A DNA stretch of 41,876 nt from assembly GCA_022511295.1 (NCBI GenBank), contig JAFLRT010000008.1:1-41876 (forward strand). Reading direction: 5' to 3'. Source of the stretch: Alistipes sp. (lineage in GTDB: Bacteria; Bacteroidota; Bacteroidia; Bacteroidales; Rikenellaceae). Position numbers and translations under genes: made by a program. Shown in pieces: positions 28,860-38,483 of the stretch. The notes under the pieces are model-generated. The model was not told the origin of the DNA and did not search any database. It saw nothing but the letters and a program-made list of their open reading frames with translations. Every line of letters starts with the position of its first letter. Position 1 is the stretch's first letter.

Positions 28860-29339
28860 TTATTTGAATACAAGCACGACGGCGGTTGCCGACACTCCGC
28901 GCTCCTCTCCCTCAAATCCGAGCCTCTCGGTAGTTGTCGCCTTGACGGAAACGCGTTCAGCATCAATGCCCATCACCTCCGCCATACGATGACGCATAGC
29001 ATCTATATACGGACGCAATTTTGGTCTCTGCATGGCAATCGTGCAGTCGGCATTCCCTATTTCGTAACCCTTATTCCTCACGATTTCACAGACACGCGCA
29101 AGCAGCAGTGTCGAATCAATGCCTCGATAGCGCTCATCATTGTCAGGGAAATGCAGACCTATATCACCGGCCGCCACAGACCCGAGCAGCGCATCGCACA
29201 AAGCGTGTATAAGAACATCGCCGTCGGAATGGGCAATACAACCCTTGCTATGCGGAATCTCCACTCCGCCCAACTTCAAACGCAGTCCATCGCCCAAAGC
29301 GTGAACATCATAACCATGACCTATTCTAAACTCTTTCAT
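28860..29339 (-). CDS. ispF: 2-C-methyl-D-erythritol 2,4-cyclodiphosphate synthase
   Basis: Start moved to the ATG at 29339 (MKEFRIGHGYDVHAL); 'HSDGDVLIHALCDALLGSVAAGDIGLHFPD'. Confidence 0.96.
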   Translation of the reverse strand: MKEFRIGHGYDVHALGDGLRLKLGGVEIPHSKGCIAHSDGDVLIHALCDALLGSVAAGDIGLHFPDNDERYRGIDSTLLLARVCEIVRNKGYEIGNADCTIAMQRPKLRPYIDAMRHRMAEVMGIDAERVSVKATTTERLGFEGEERGVSATAVVLVFK

Positions 29340-29442
29340 CACTGCAAATATAAAAAATAAAATCCAATTCAACACCAGCAAATACCGATTGGCATGCAAG
29401 ATGCCGATACAGACGGTATCATAATATAACAATAAAAAGAGT

Positions 29443-30048
29443 ATGGCTAAAAGTTTCAAAGAGGCGCTCAAAGATAGGCGCTCGATTTATGAACTCTCAC
29501 GTCGCTCCACGCTTGACGACCAACAATTAAAAGAGCTGCTGCAATTTGCCGTAAAGCACGTACCATCGGCATACAACTCGCAATCTACGCGACTTGTACT
29601 GCTCACAGGCAAAGCGCATGAAAAATTGTGGGATATAGTCAAGGAAACTTTGCAGAAAATAGTACCCGAGGATGCCTTTGCACGCACTCGCGACAAGATT
29701 GACGTGTCGTTTGCATCGGGATATGGCACGGTTCTGTTTTTCGAGGATGAGGAGGTAGTTGAGAATCAACAAAAGAAGTTTCCAACCTATGCCGACAACT
29801 TCCCGATTTGGTCGCAGCATACATCAGCGATGCATCAACTCGTCATCTGGACTATGCTTGAAGATGCTGGTATGGGAGCCTCGCTGCAACACTACAATCC
29901 GCTTATCGACAAAACCGTTACCGAGCATTGGCACCTTCCTGAAAAATGGAAGTTGATAGCACAGATGCCATTTGGCAAAGTTGTGGGAGAACCTGCTGAA
30001 AAAGAGTTCGAGCCGGTAGAGAAACGCGTACTCGCATTCTCGGAATAG
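29443..30048 (+). CDS. nitroreductase family protein
   Basis: 201 aa; 'FKEALKDRRSIYELSRRSTLDDQQLKELLQFAVKHVPSAYNSQSTRLVLL', 'MEDAGMGASLQHYNPLID'-type (HBN1-like) pattern. Confidence 0.9.
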   Translation: MAKSFKEALKDRRSIYELSRRSTLDDQQLKELLQFAVKHVPSAYNSQSTRLVLLTGKAHEKLWDIVKETLQKIVPEDAFARTRDKIDVSFASGYGTVLFFEDEEVVENQQKKFPTYADNFPIWSQHTSAMHQLVIWTMLEDAGMGASLQHYNPLIDKTVTEHWHLPEKWKLIAQMPFGKVVGEPAEKEFEPVEKRVLAFSE

Positions 30049-30071
30049 AGCAAGCACGACTTGTATGGATA

Positions 30072-30107
30072 AAAAACAGACGAAGCGGTATCGCTTCGTC
30101 TGTTTTT
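30072..30107. terminator. bidirectional intrinsic terminator
   Basis: AAAAACAGACGAAGCG-GTAT-CGCTTCGTCTGTTTTT between convergent genes. Confidence 0.88.
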
Positions 30108-30113
30108 GGTATT

Positions 30114-30719
30114 CTATTGACGGGCCAGCCAACCTACATATCGCATAGCCCCGTCAGGCGCTACAAGCGTCAGAACCGTCTGTCCTGTTACAGACGAGAC
30201 GACGAACCTGCAAAAGATAGTTTCATCAGACCGTTTCAGCGAAAAAGTCGTCGTCAAACCCGACTCAAACGGATATAGCCGATAGTCAGCGACCGACGAG
30301 TCAATATTTAGTATCGTAATCGACTCGGTCAGTTTATTAACATATGGCAGATGCAGCTCTGCGTTGTCTCCTGAAAGCGAGAACTGATAATAATCGGCAT
30401 AGATTGTCAGCACTTCACCGTCGGGGATATTCTGAGCGCTGTTCGGATAGAACACGAAGTTTCGCGAGCGCACCAGCGAGTCGATTCTATATGCAAACTC
30501 ATTCGCCTTGCGGGCCCGTTTTTCGGCACGGGTCATCTTGGGCGCCGGCTCCGTTATGACGGTCGAATCCACCTCTTGGATTTGTGTCTGCTCCGCAGGT
30601 ATTATAGTCGTAACAGGTACCGTCGCACCGCCTTCGACAGTTACGCTCTGCACCGTTTGAGCGGATACGGTCGAAAAAGCGAAAAGCAACAGCAGCAGAG
30701 GTACGATAACTCTATTCAT
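30114..30719 (-). CDS. DUF4251-like secreted protein (paralogue A)
   Basis: 201 aa; signal peptide; 'RAEKRARKANEFAYRIDSLVRSRNFVFYPNSAQ...LHLPYVNKL' pattern. Confidence 0.65.
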   Translation of the reverse strand: MNRVIVPLLLLLFAFSTVSAQTVQSVTVEGGATVPVTTIIPAEQTQIQEVDSTVITEPAPKMTRAEKRARKANEFAYRIDSLVRSRNFVFYPNSAQNIPDGEVLTIYADYYQFSLSGDNAELHLPYVNKLTESITILNIDSSVADYRLYPFESGLTTTFSLKRSDETIFCRFVVSSVTGQTVLTLVAPDGAMRYVGWLARQ

Positions 30720-30726
30720 AACTTAA

Positions 30727-31332
30727 CTAATAGAGACCTGTAATCGTTCCGCTGTATTGAACTGCGCTGTACCACGTCGAAGCGATTGTAAGCGTACCGC
30801 CGCCCTCCGTCGAAGATATTTCAAGAGTAAATGTATAGGTCTGTGCTGAGTACAGCGACGTCTTGAATGATACGGTCCAGCCATTATGCGTCTGTTCAAA
30901 GAGCAGGTCCGATACGGACGGGATTGTATAGTTCAAAACAGCGTATTGGTACGGCGGTGTAAAACCTTTTATATACGGGAGGCATACATCGACGGTCGAG
31001 TTCCAGAACGAGAGGCAGTAATTGGGATTGTTAATTATACGCATCGACCCCGTCGGTTGCTGCTGCATCGTCTGAGGGTTGAACTGGAAATTGTGCGATA
31101 GCACAAGTGAGTCCATATAGTGTTCATACTCGGATAAACGTTGCGCACGGCGCGCCTCACGTTGTTCGCGGCGCTCGTTAATCAGACTGTCATCGTAGTC
31201 GCCTTTGGACGGCGCAGCAGTCATACGGCCAGACTTCTGTGCATAGGTTGACGATTGAGCGTTGCTTGTCTGTCCCACGAGAGCCCAGCAACTTACCGCA
31301 ACACATAATGAGATAAAGAGTAGACGTTTCAT
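30727..31332 (-). CDS. DUF4251-like secreted protein (paralogue B)
   Basis: 201 aa; same architecture as the neighbour: 'REARRAQRLSEYEHYMDSLVLSHNFQFNPQTMQ...VCLPYIKGF'. Confidence 0.65.
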   Translation of the reverse strand: MKRLLFISLCVAVSCWALVGQTSNAQSSTYAQKSGRMTAAPSKGDYDDSLINERREQREARRAQRLSEYEHYMDSLVLSHNFQFNPQTMQQQPTGSMRIINNPNYCLSFWNSTVDVCLPYIKGFTPPYQYAVLNYTIPSVSDLLFEQTHNGWTVSFKTSLYSAQTYTFTLEISSTEGGGTLTIASTWYSAVQYSGTITGLY

Positions 31333-31477
31333 ATAGTTTTTTATTTAGCATTAAACATTGCCCCGTAAAACAAAATCCCTGCCTAAATGTCCGAAGGATG
31401 TACTAAAAGGCACACACCATTATATAAACGATACTCAACAACTGCCTGGAATGTTTTTTGCATAAGTCCCGGCCGCT

Positions 31478-31981
31478 ATGCATAACAGATATAAAAAATA
31501 TAGAAGCCATATTCCCGCCTTTTGCCGCAATACCGATACTGCGCTGCTCTTTCTTCGGCTGTTTATCGGTACCATAGTTCTAATGCACAACGTCGGCAAA
31601 TTGCAGGATTATGACGATATTATAAACACCTATCCGGCACTGCTGTTCAACAGTCCGCAGATTAGTTTCACGGTATTCTCAATTCTTGAATGCTTGTTCG
31701 CAGTGATGATTATTATGGGATTAAAACTGCGTTTCGCCGCCTTTGTTATGTCAATAGGTATGTTCCTGTCGATATTCGTGGCAATCAGGGCTAAAGATAT
31801 GACTGCAAGCGTATTGCAGTTCGTATATATGGGAATATACATATTTTTCACGCTCTCCGGAGCCGGACGGTATGCCTTCGACAGCAATGCCCTCCGCCGC
31901 AGGCGGCACCACCGCAAGAAGCGATACCACACAAGCTCAATGATTGATGGGAAGACAATGGATACGGATGAAATAAAATAA
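31478..31981 (+). CDS. DoxX family membrane protein
   Basis: 167 aa; 'TALLFLRLFIGTIVLMHNVGKLQDYDD...FTVFSILECLFAVMIIMGLKLRFAA', four TM. Confidence 0.8.
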   Translation: MHNRYKKYRSHIPAFCRNTDTALLFLRLFIGTIVLMHNVGKLQDYDDIINTYPALLFNSPQISFTVFSILECLFAVMIIMGLKLRFAAFVMSIGMFLSIFVAIRAKDMTASVLQFVYMGIYIFFTLSGAGRYAFDSNALRRRRHHRKKRYHTSSMIDGKTMDTDEIK

Positions 31982-32069
31982 ATTACTATATTTGCAGTTG
32001 ATTTAAGCAAACAGAAATATGCTCCTGCCGACGAAACCGTCTATGGCAGAACCAAAAATACATAATATT

Positions 32070-32594
32070 ATGAACGTAAAATATTTTATAGCCTCTTGTT
32101 TGATTATCTTATGCGTTGCAACTGCATCAGCACAGAATCCCACATTACCCAAGCAGGTAAAAAATTTAACGGTTCTCAGCCTTGACGGCAAAGCGGCGAC
32201 ACTCCCCCATTTTGGCGAGAAGAATCTGCTTATATTTTATGTAGATCCCGATAAGTACAAGCAGAATGCAGCCTTCACCGAAGAACTTGAAGCAAACAAA
32301 AAGGCCGCGAGCGATAACATATACGGCTTCGGTGTTATGAATCTGGCAGATGCACCCCTTATTCCCAATAAGTTAGCGCGCGCACTGGCTCAAAGACGTA
32401 CAGCAAAGAATGGGGCCACAATATTGGCGGACCAGACACATACCATGCGTGATGCCTGGGGTTTGGGCGACTGCAACAACCTGTTCGTACTTATGATAGT
32501 AAATATGGACGGGGAACTTGTCTACTGCCACAAAGGCGAGTTGTCGCGAGACGACATCAACCATTTCTACGACGTAATAGCGCAATACAGATAA
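32070..32594 (+). CDS. secreted thioredoxin-like-fold protein (YtfJ-like)
   Basis: Start moved to the ATG at 32070 (MNVKYFIASCLIILCVATASAQ); 'NLTVLSLDGKAATLPHFGEKNLLIFYVDPD', 'TILADQTHTMRDAWGLGDCNNLFVLMIVNMDGELVY'. Confidence 0.6.
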   Translation: MNVKYFIASCLIILCVATASAQNPTLPKQVKNLTVLSLDGKAATLPHFGEKNLLIFYVDPDKYKQNAAFTEELEANKKAASDNIYGFGVMNLADAPLIPNKLARALAQRRTAKNGATILADQTHTMRDAWGLGDCNNLFVLMIVNMDGELVYCHKGELSRDDINHFYDVIAQYR

Positions 32595-32600
32595 TTCCAC

Positions 32601-33842
32601 TTGCGGTATCTGATTATAAGTTTCATCGCAGTGCTGGCATGGTGCAGTTTATCGGCTTCACCGTCAGCAGAAAGTGTAAAGACAAGTCAAAACGACACAA
32701 TACGTTACACTTATATCCCCGCTACGCCTGCTTCATACGATGCCATTTACGGCACCACCGTCGTCCGCGAGAAACGCAGTTTTCTAAAGCGGGTGGTCGA
32801 TTATTATGAGAGGTCTGCAATCGACCGCACATTCGAGAAAAAAATCGATATAACAGTTGTCGGCGGACCGTCTTATTCAAGCGACAAAAGCCTATGTTTG
32901 GGAGTTTTGGCCGCCGGTTTGTACCGCGTGAACCGCAGAGACTCCGTTACACCTCCATCGAATGTTTCACTATACGGTACGGTGTCGATAAACGGATATT
33001 ACTATGTCGGCATAACCGGAAATACATTCTTCAGGCAGGGTCGTCATCGTTTGGACTATGACCTGGGACTATACTCGCAGCCGACAAAGTTCTGGGGTCT
33101 GGAATACAGTGATGCAATAAATAACGACGCCGTGAAGTATACGGCAAAGAGATATGGTATTACCGCCAAATACATGTATGCCGTTATGCGGAATACATAT
33201 ATAGGGGTAACTCTGGATTTCAACTATTCAAAGGCCAAAAACCTTAACAACCAAGACTACATTCACGGTCAACGATTGCACTATTTAGGGGCTTCGGTAG
33301 GTACGTTTATTGAATATGATTCGCGCGATGTCGTAACATATCCGACAAAAGGTGTCTATCTGAGCGGACGCTGTGCCGTGCAGCCGGATGCTTTCGGCGA
33401 TTGCGGACACACCATTTGGAGAGGAAGCATAACGGCAGATTTCTACCGCAGAGTATGGAAGGGCGGAGTATTGGCCCTTGATATCTACGGAGAGTTTAAC
33501 TCCACCTATACGCCCTGGACCATGTATGCAACTCTCGGCGGCAGCAACCGCATGCGCGGTTATTATGACGGTCGCTTCAACGATTTGGATATGGTAACGG
33601 CGCAGATAGAACTTCGTCAGCGCATTTGGAGAAGGATAGGCTGCGCAGTGTGGGGCGGTGCCGGAAATGTATTCCGGTCATTTGAACACTTCAGATGGAA
33701 GCATACTCTGCCCAACTACGGTATCGGACTACGATGGGAACTCAAAAAGAATATAAATGTAAGATTCGACTACGGATTCGGTTGCAGGATTAAAGGGAAA
33801 CTGGTAAATGGTTTCGTATTGTCGATGAATGAGTCCTTCTGA
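32601..33842 (+). CDS. BamA/TamA-like (Bac_surface_Ag) outer-membrane barrel without obvious POTRA domains
   Basis: 413 aa, TTG start; 'GASVGTFIEYDSRDVVTYPTKGVYLSGR', 'LGGSNRMRGYYDGRFNDLDMVTAQIELRQRIW'. Confidence 0.8.
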   Translation: MRYLIISFIAVLAWCSLSASPSAESVKTSQNDTIRYTYIPATPASYDAIYGTTVVREKRSFLKRVVDYYERSAIDRTFEKKIDITVVGGPSYSSDKSLCLGVLAAGLYRVNRRDSVTPPSNVSLYGTVSINGYYYVGITGNTFFRQGRHRLDYDLGLYSQPTKFWGLEYSDAINNDAVKYTAKRYGITAKYMYAVMRNTYIGVTLDFNYSKAKNLNNQDYIHGQRLHYLGASVGTFIEYDSRDVVTYPTKGVYLSGRCAVQPDAFGDCGHTIWRGSITADFYRRVWKGGVLALDIYGEFNSTYTPWTMYATLGGSNRMRGYYDGRFNDLDMVTAQIELRQRIWRRIGCAVWGGAGNVFRSFEHFRWKHTLPNYGIGLRWELKKNINVRFDYGFGCRIKGKLVNGFVLSMNESF

Positions 33843-35550
33843 ACAAAACAACAATACATACATACACAGAATCGCTCCGAGCCGTCAGGCAGCATACTTG
33901 CTCATATACCTTATAGTGGTGCTGACGATTCCGAGCATTGTTCTCGCCTGTACCGAAATACGCTCTTTCTGGTCATTGGCGGCAGGCTTACTGCTGCCTT
34001 CGGGCATATACGCTCTTCTCTCGTGCATCACCCGCCGCGCAGGCATAACCGTTTTATGCATGCTGCCGATAATAGCTCTATGCGCATTCCAGATTGTCCT
34101 TCTGTATATCTACGGCAACTCGGTTATCGCTGCCGATATGTACATCAATCTGATGACGACAAACACAGACGAGGCATCCGAACTGTTGAACAATATCTAC
34201 CCTGCCATAATACTCGTTTGTCTGATATATCTGCCCCTGCTGTGGGAGGCTGTACTCCAAACGGGACTTCGTATGCACATAACAAAAAAGATGCGGCGTA
34301 TATTTCTCCGGACAGGGCTTGTCTTTACAGGTTCGGGATTATCCATGCTGGTACTCGCCTATATTTTCGGAGGAAGAAATATCATTCAGGATGAAATTTT
34401 TCCGATGAACGCCATATACAACTTCTATTATGCGCTTGCGACGAAATACGATGTGCAGAGATATCCGGCGACATCGGCCGCCTTTCGCTACAACGCCACC
34501 TGTGCAACCGCAGACAACAGACAACAGATATATGTCTACATAATAGGCGAAGCATCGAGAGCGGCAAACTGGGAGTTATACGGCTATGACCGCCCTACAA
34601 ATCCGCACCTGCGAAAACGCGACGATATATATCTGTTTCGCAATGTCATAACACAAAGCAATACGACACACAAGAGCGTACCGCTTTTCATGTCATCGGT
34701 TCCAATCGAGCAGCACAGCGAACTATATTGCCGGAAGGGGCTTTCAGCCCTTTTCAGGGAGGCAGGATTCCGCACGCATTTCTACTCCAACCAATCGGCA
34801 CAGGGAGCAATGGTAGACCATTTGGCAAAAGAGGCGGATGAGGTTATATATATCGGCGCTCCGAGACAGGATATGCAGCTGCTGCGTATGATGCAGCGCA
34901 CAATCGAGACCGACAACGAACACAACCTGCTGTTTATTCTGCATTGTTACGGTTCGCATTTCAGTTATCACCAACGCTACCCTCGCGAGTTCGCACTTTT
35001 TCAGCCCGATGATGATGTAGCCATAAAACCGCAAAACGCAGAGATGATAGTCAATGCCTACGACAATTCGATACTCTATACAGACTATTTTCTTAACAGT
35101 CTGCTGGAATATATGAACGGACTGCAAACCTGTTCGGCTGTAATCTACTGTTCGGACCATGGAGAAGACCTCTTCGATGATGAGCGCGGACGTTTCCTGC
35201 ACGCCTCACCCTCGGTAACATACTATCAGTTGCACGTTCCGTGTCTTTTGTGGTTGTCAAAGGAGTTTATCGCCAACAATCCAGACAAAACGCTTATGGC
35301 CCGCAGGCACGAATATTCACCCGCAACGACACGCTCTATGTTTCATACCATTGCCGATATAGCGCAGATAGAGTCCCCGTATATCAACCGCGAGTTGTCA
35401 TTTGTAAGCGAGTCTTACAACGATAACACCCCAAGATACTACCTTGACGACCATAACCGCGCCGTAGAGTTTGACCGCAGAATAGGAATATGCGACATTG
35501 ACAGGGAACTATTTGCAGCTCATGGGATAGAGATTAATACTGCCATATAA
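33829..35550 (+). CDS. phosphoethanolamine transferase (EptA/CptA-like, sulfatase fold)
   Basis: 573 aa; N-terminal TM block then 'YVYIIGEASRAANWELYGYDRPTNPHL', 'NVITQSNTTHKSVPLFMSS', 'VIYCSDHGEDLFDDERGRFLHASPSV'. Confidence 0.92.
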   Translation: MSPSEQNNNTYIHRIAPSRQAAYLLIYLIVVLTIPSIVLACTEIRSFWSLAAGLLLPSGIYALLSCITRRAGITVLCMLPIIALCAFQIVLLYIYGNSVIAADMYINLMTTNTDEASELLNNIYPAIILVCLIYLPLLWEAVLQTGLRMHITKKMRRIFLRTGLVFTGSGLSMLVLAYIFGGRNIIQDEIFPMNAIYNFYYALATKYDVQRYPATSAAFRYNATCATADNRQQIYVYIIGEASRAANWELYGYDRPTNPHLRKRDDIYLFRNVITQSNTTHKSVPLFMSSVPIEQHSELYCRKGLSALFREAGFRTHFYSNQSAQGAMVDHLAKEADEVIYIGAPRQDMQLLRMMQRTIETDNEHNLLFILHCYGSHFSYHQRYPREFALFQPDDDVAIKPQNAEMIVNAYDNSILYTDYFLNSLLEYMNGLQTCSAVIYCSDHGEDLFDDERGRFLHASPSVTYYQLHVPCLLWLSKEFIANNPDKTLMARRHEYSPATTRSMFHTIADIAQIESPYINRELSFVSESYNDNTPRYYLDDHNRAVEFDRRIGICDIDRELFAAHGIEINTAI

Positions 35551-35624
35551 CAGAGCGAAACACTGTCGCTACTACGGCACACCGGCGCCACCTCACAACT
35601 GCCGGCCATAATCATACAAAATAA

Positions 35625-35653
35625 AAATACCTGTCTGTTTAAGACAGGTATTT
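35625..35653. terminator. bidirectional intrinsic terminator
   Basis: AAATACCTGTCT-GTTTA-AGACAGGTATTT between convergent genes. Confidence 0.8.
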
Positions 35654-35674
35654 GTGAGCGAAGACTCTCCGGGA

Positions 35675-35851
35675 TTATTTCTTAGCCTCGGAAACCGAAA
35701 CCTTGCGGAACTCCTTGAGGAGCTTGCTAAGTTCAAGAGCCGCCTTGCGAGCGCGAGTGCCGGCAGCCTTGTTGTTTTTCTCCACCTGAGCAGCAGCGTT
35801 AACCTGGAAAGCAGCAATCTGCTCGTTGATTTGTTCTACTAAATTTTTCAT
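35675..35851 (-). CDS. histone H1-like (Hc1-type) small basic DNA-binding protein, 58 aa
   Basis: Own translation: MKNLVEQINEQIAAFQVNAAAQVEKNNKAAGTRARKAALELSKLLKEFRKVSVSEAKK*; below the length cutoff of the supplied ORF track. Confidence 0.9.
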   Translation of the reverse strand: MKNLVEQINEQIAAFQVNAAAQVEKNNKAAGTRARKAALELSKLLKEFRKVSVSEAKK

Positions 35852-36072
35852 AATTTTGATTCCTTAGTGATTGATATCTCGTACAAAAGTATAAAAATAT
35901 CGTCGCAAAACAAATTTTTTGATAAAAAAAACGTTTTTTATTACAAGAATTGATGTATTTGTGCTAAAAATGTTATAAATCATTCCCTTCACAGCCTATA
36001 TAACCTTGAAAAATTCGCAATCGAAAAGCGTCGAACATCTACACGACAGTCTGAAATAACAGCCGGCAAGGA

Positions 36073-36103
36073 TTGATAATTTCTGCATAAATAGTTATCT
36101 TTG
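36073..36103 (+). promoter_or_regulatory. Bacteroidota-type promoter upstream of feoAB
   Basis: TTG (36073-36075)-N20-TATCTTTG (36096-36103). Confidence 0.55.
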
Positions 36104-36125
36104 CAGGCACAGAAAAAACCATAAT

Positions 36126-38483
36126 ATGCGTCTGTCAGAACTCAAAACCGGAGAATCCGGCGTAATACTCAAAGTGCTTGGACACGGCGGTTTCCGTCGC
36201 CGCATTATGGAGATGGGCTTTGTTCGCGGACAGAATGTCGAGGTCGTACACAATGCCCCGCTGCTCGACCCGATAGAGTACCGTATTATGGGTTACGATA
36301 TATCTCTGCGGCGTTCGGAGGCCGATATGGTCGTTATAATGACCCAGCAGGAGGCGCAGCAGACAGAGAGTACCGAGAAAGTCGGCAGCAGCGACAGCAG
36401 TTTCGCATTCGAAGAGGCGGTAACGCGCGAATTGAAAGTCATCAACATAGCCCTCATAGGCAACCCCAACAGCGGCAAAACATCTCTCTTTAATGCCATT
36501 TCCGGCAGCCATGAGCATGTCGGCAATTACAGCGGAGTAACCGTCGATGCCAAACGCGGCCGGCGCTCATATCGCGGCTATGAGTTCATCATCACCGACC
36601 TGCCGGGAACATACGCACTGTCGGCATATTCGCCTGAGGAGTTGTATGTCAGACACTATCTCGAGACAGATACCCCCGATGTAATAGTAAATGCGGTTGT
36701 TGCATCCAACCTCGAGCGGAATCTGTATCTCACGACGGAACTGATAGATATGAACCCGCGTATGGTTGTAGCGCTCAATATGTACGACGAACTTGAGGCC
36801 AGTGGTGCGACTCTCGACCATGACAGTCTCGGGCGTATGTTGGGTGTTCCGATGATTCCATTGGTGGCTCGCAACGGCAGAGGCATAGAGACGCTTCTCG
36901 ACACAATAATAGATGTATACGAGAGCCGCGATGACCGTGTAAGGCATATACATATCAATCAAGGCAATGAAATCGAGGAGTCTCTCGGCACTCTGGGCGA
37001 GGATATGAGCCGCAACCGCGACCAGTTGCCAAAGATGTTTCCTCCGCGTTACTTTGCGATTCGTCTGCTTGAAGGGGATAAGGATGTCGAGAAGATGCTC
37101 GCCGAATGTCCCGACTTCGGGCGTTGGACAGAGATTAGAGACCGCGAGGCAAAACGCATAACCGAACTGCTCGAAGAGGATGTGGAGACAGCATTGGCAA
37201 ACCGCAAGTTCGGTTTTATATCGGGAGCGCTCAAAGAGACTTATACCCCCGGTGTGCATGAGAAGGCACGCATAACGGATGCGATAGACACTCTGGTAAC
37301 ACACCGGATATGGGGATTCCCCATATTCTTCCTTATAATCGGTCTGATGTTCTACTGCACGTTCAGCCTCGGAGCATACCCGCAACATTGGTTAGAGATG
37401 CTCGTCGGGTTTATAGGGCGCGGTGTAAGTTCAATAATGCCTGACGGGATGCTCAAAGACCTTGTAGTGGACGGAATCATCGGCGGCGTGGGCAGCGTTA
37501 TAGTCTTTCTGCCCAACATCATGATTCTCTATCTTTTTATCTCGTTTATGGAGGATTCCGGTTATCTGGCCCGTGCCGCATTTATAATGGACAAGGTTAT
37601 GCACCGCATAGGACTGCACGGCAAATCATTTATCCCGATGATTATGGGATTCGGATGCAATGTGCCGGCAATAATGGCTACGCGTACAATAGAGAGCCGC
37701 AGCAGCAGGCTTATAACGATACTTATAACGCCATTTATGTCGTGCAGCGCCAGACTGCCTATATACATACTTCTGACAGGGATATTCTTTCCTCATCATG
37801 CAGGGCTTGTGATGTCGGGTCTCTATATAGCCGGTATAATTATGGCAGTCATAACCTCACGGCTTATGCGGAGATTCATGTTCAGGAGAGACGAAACGCC
37901 ATTCGTAATGGAGTTGCCGCCATACCGCATACCCACCTTCAAAGCCACTATGCTGCACATGTGGAGTAAGTGCGCACAATACCTGCGCAAAATGGGCGGT
38001 CTGATTTTGGTAGCGTCGGTAATCATATGGTTTCTCAGTTACTTCCCTACCGGAAATAGCGAAGCAAGCAAAACCGAGCATTATGAATATTCCTATCTCG
38101 GTCGTATGGGTAAGGCGTTCGAGCCGGTGTTCGCTCCGCTCGGATTCAACTGGAAAGGAAGTGTGGCCCTGCTGTCCGGCATTCCGGCCAAAGAGATTAT
38201 AGTCAGCACAATGGGCGTACTCTATACTGACGGTAATGAGGATTCCGCAGGCAACGATACAGCCTCTCTGCCGGAACAACTCAAGGCAAGCGGAGACTTT
38301 AATACGGCATCCGTAACAGCGTTTCTGTTATTCATCTTAATATATCTGCCGTGCATCGCTACAATAGCAGCCATAGGTTCCGAGGCCGGCTGGAAATGGG
38401 CCGCAGCATCTGTTTTTTACAGCAGCGCGGTTGCCTGGCTAATCGCATACGCCGCATATAACCTGATAAGTCTATTCCTATGA
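36126..38483 (+). CDS. feoB: ferrous iron transport protein, FeoA-FeoB fusion
   Basis: 785 aa; N-terminal FeoA SH3-like 'MRLSELKTGESGVILKVLGHGGFRRRIMEMGFVRGQNVEVV', G1 'IGNPNSGKTSLFNAISGS', Gate/TM region. Confidence 0.97.
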   Translation: MRLSELKTGESGVILKVLGHGGFRRRIMEMGFVRGQNVEVVHNAPLLDPIEYRIMGYDISLRRSEADMVVIMTQQEAQQTESTEKVGSSDSSFAFEEAVTRELKVINIALIGNPNSGKTSLFNAISGSHEHVGNYSGVTVDAKRGRRSYRGYEFIITDLPGTYALSAYSPEELYVRHYLETDTPDVIVNAVVASNLERNLYLTTELIDMNPRMVVALNMYDELEASGATLDHDSLGRMLGVPMIPLVARNGRGIETLLDTIIDVYESRDDRVRHIHINQGNEIEESLGTLGEDMSRNRDQLPKMFPPRYFAIRLLEGDKDVEKMLAECPDFGRWTEIRDREAKRITELLEEDVETALANRKFGFISGALKETYTPGVHEKARITDAIDTLVTHRIWGFPIFFLIIGLMFYCTFSLGAYPQHWLEMLVGFIGRGVSSIMPDGMLKDLVVDGIIGGVGSVIVFLPNIMILYLFISFMEDSGYLARAAFIMDKVMHRIGLHGKSFIPMIMGFGCNVPAIMATRTIESRSSRLITILITPFMSCSARLPIYILLTGIFFPHHAGLVMSGLYIAGIIMAVITSRLMRRFMFRRDETPFVMELPPYRIPTFKATMLHMWSKCAQYLRKMGGLILVASVIIWFLSYFPTGNSEASKTEHYEYSYLGRMGKAFEPVFAPLGFNWKGSVALLSGIPAKEIIVSTMGVLYTDGNEDSAGNDTASLPEQLKASGDFNTASVTAFLLFILIYLPCIATIAAIGSEAGWKWAAASVFYSSAVAWLIAYAAYNLISLFL

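Noticed and set aside
35593-35817. 74-aa minus-strand ORF in the ORF track
   Set aside because: Wrong frame over the 58-aa histone H1-like gene and runs through the terminator.
36104-36125. Iron-responsive riboswitch or Fur box before feoAB
   Set aside because: The promoter is clear but I saw no palindrome matching a Fur-type box or a known riboswitch with confidence.
36567-37388. 273-aa minus-strand ORF
   Set aside because: Antisense shadow of feoB; no coherent domain.
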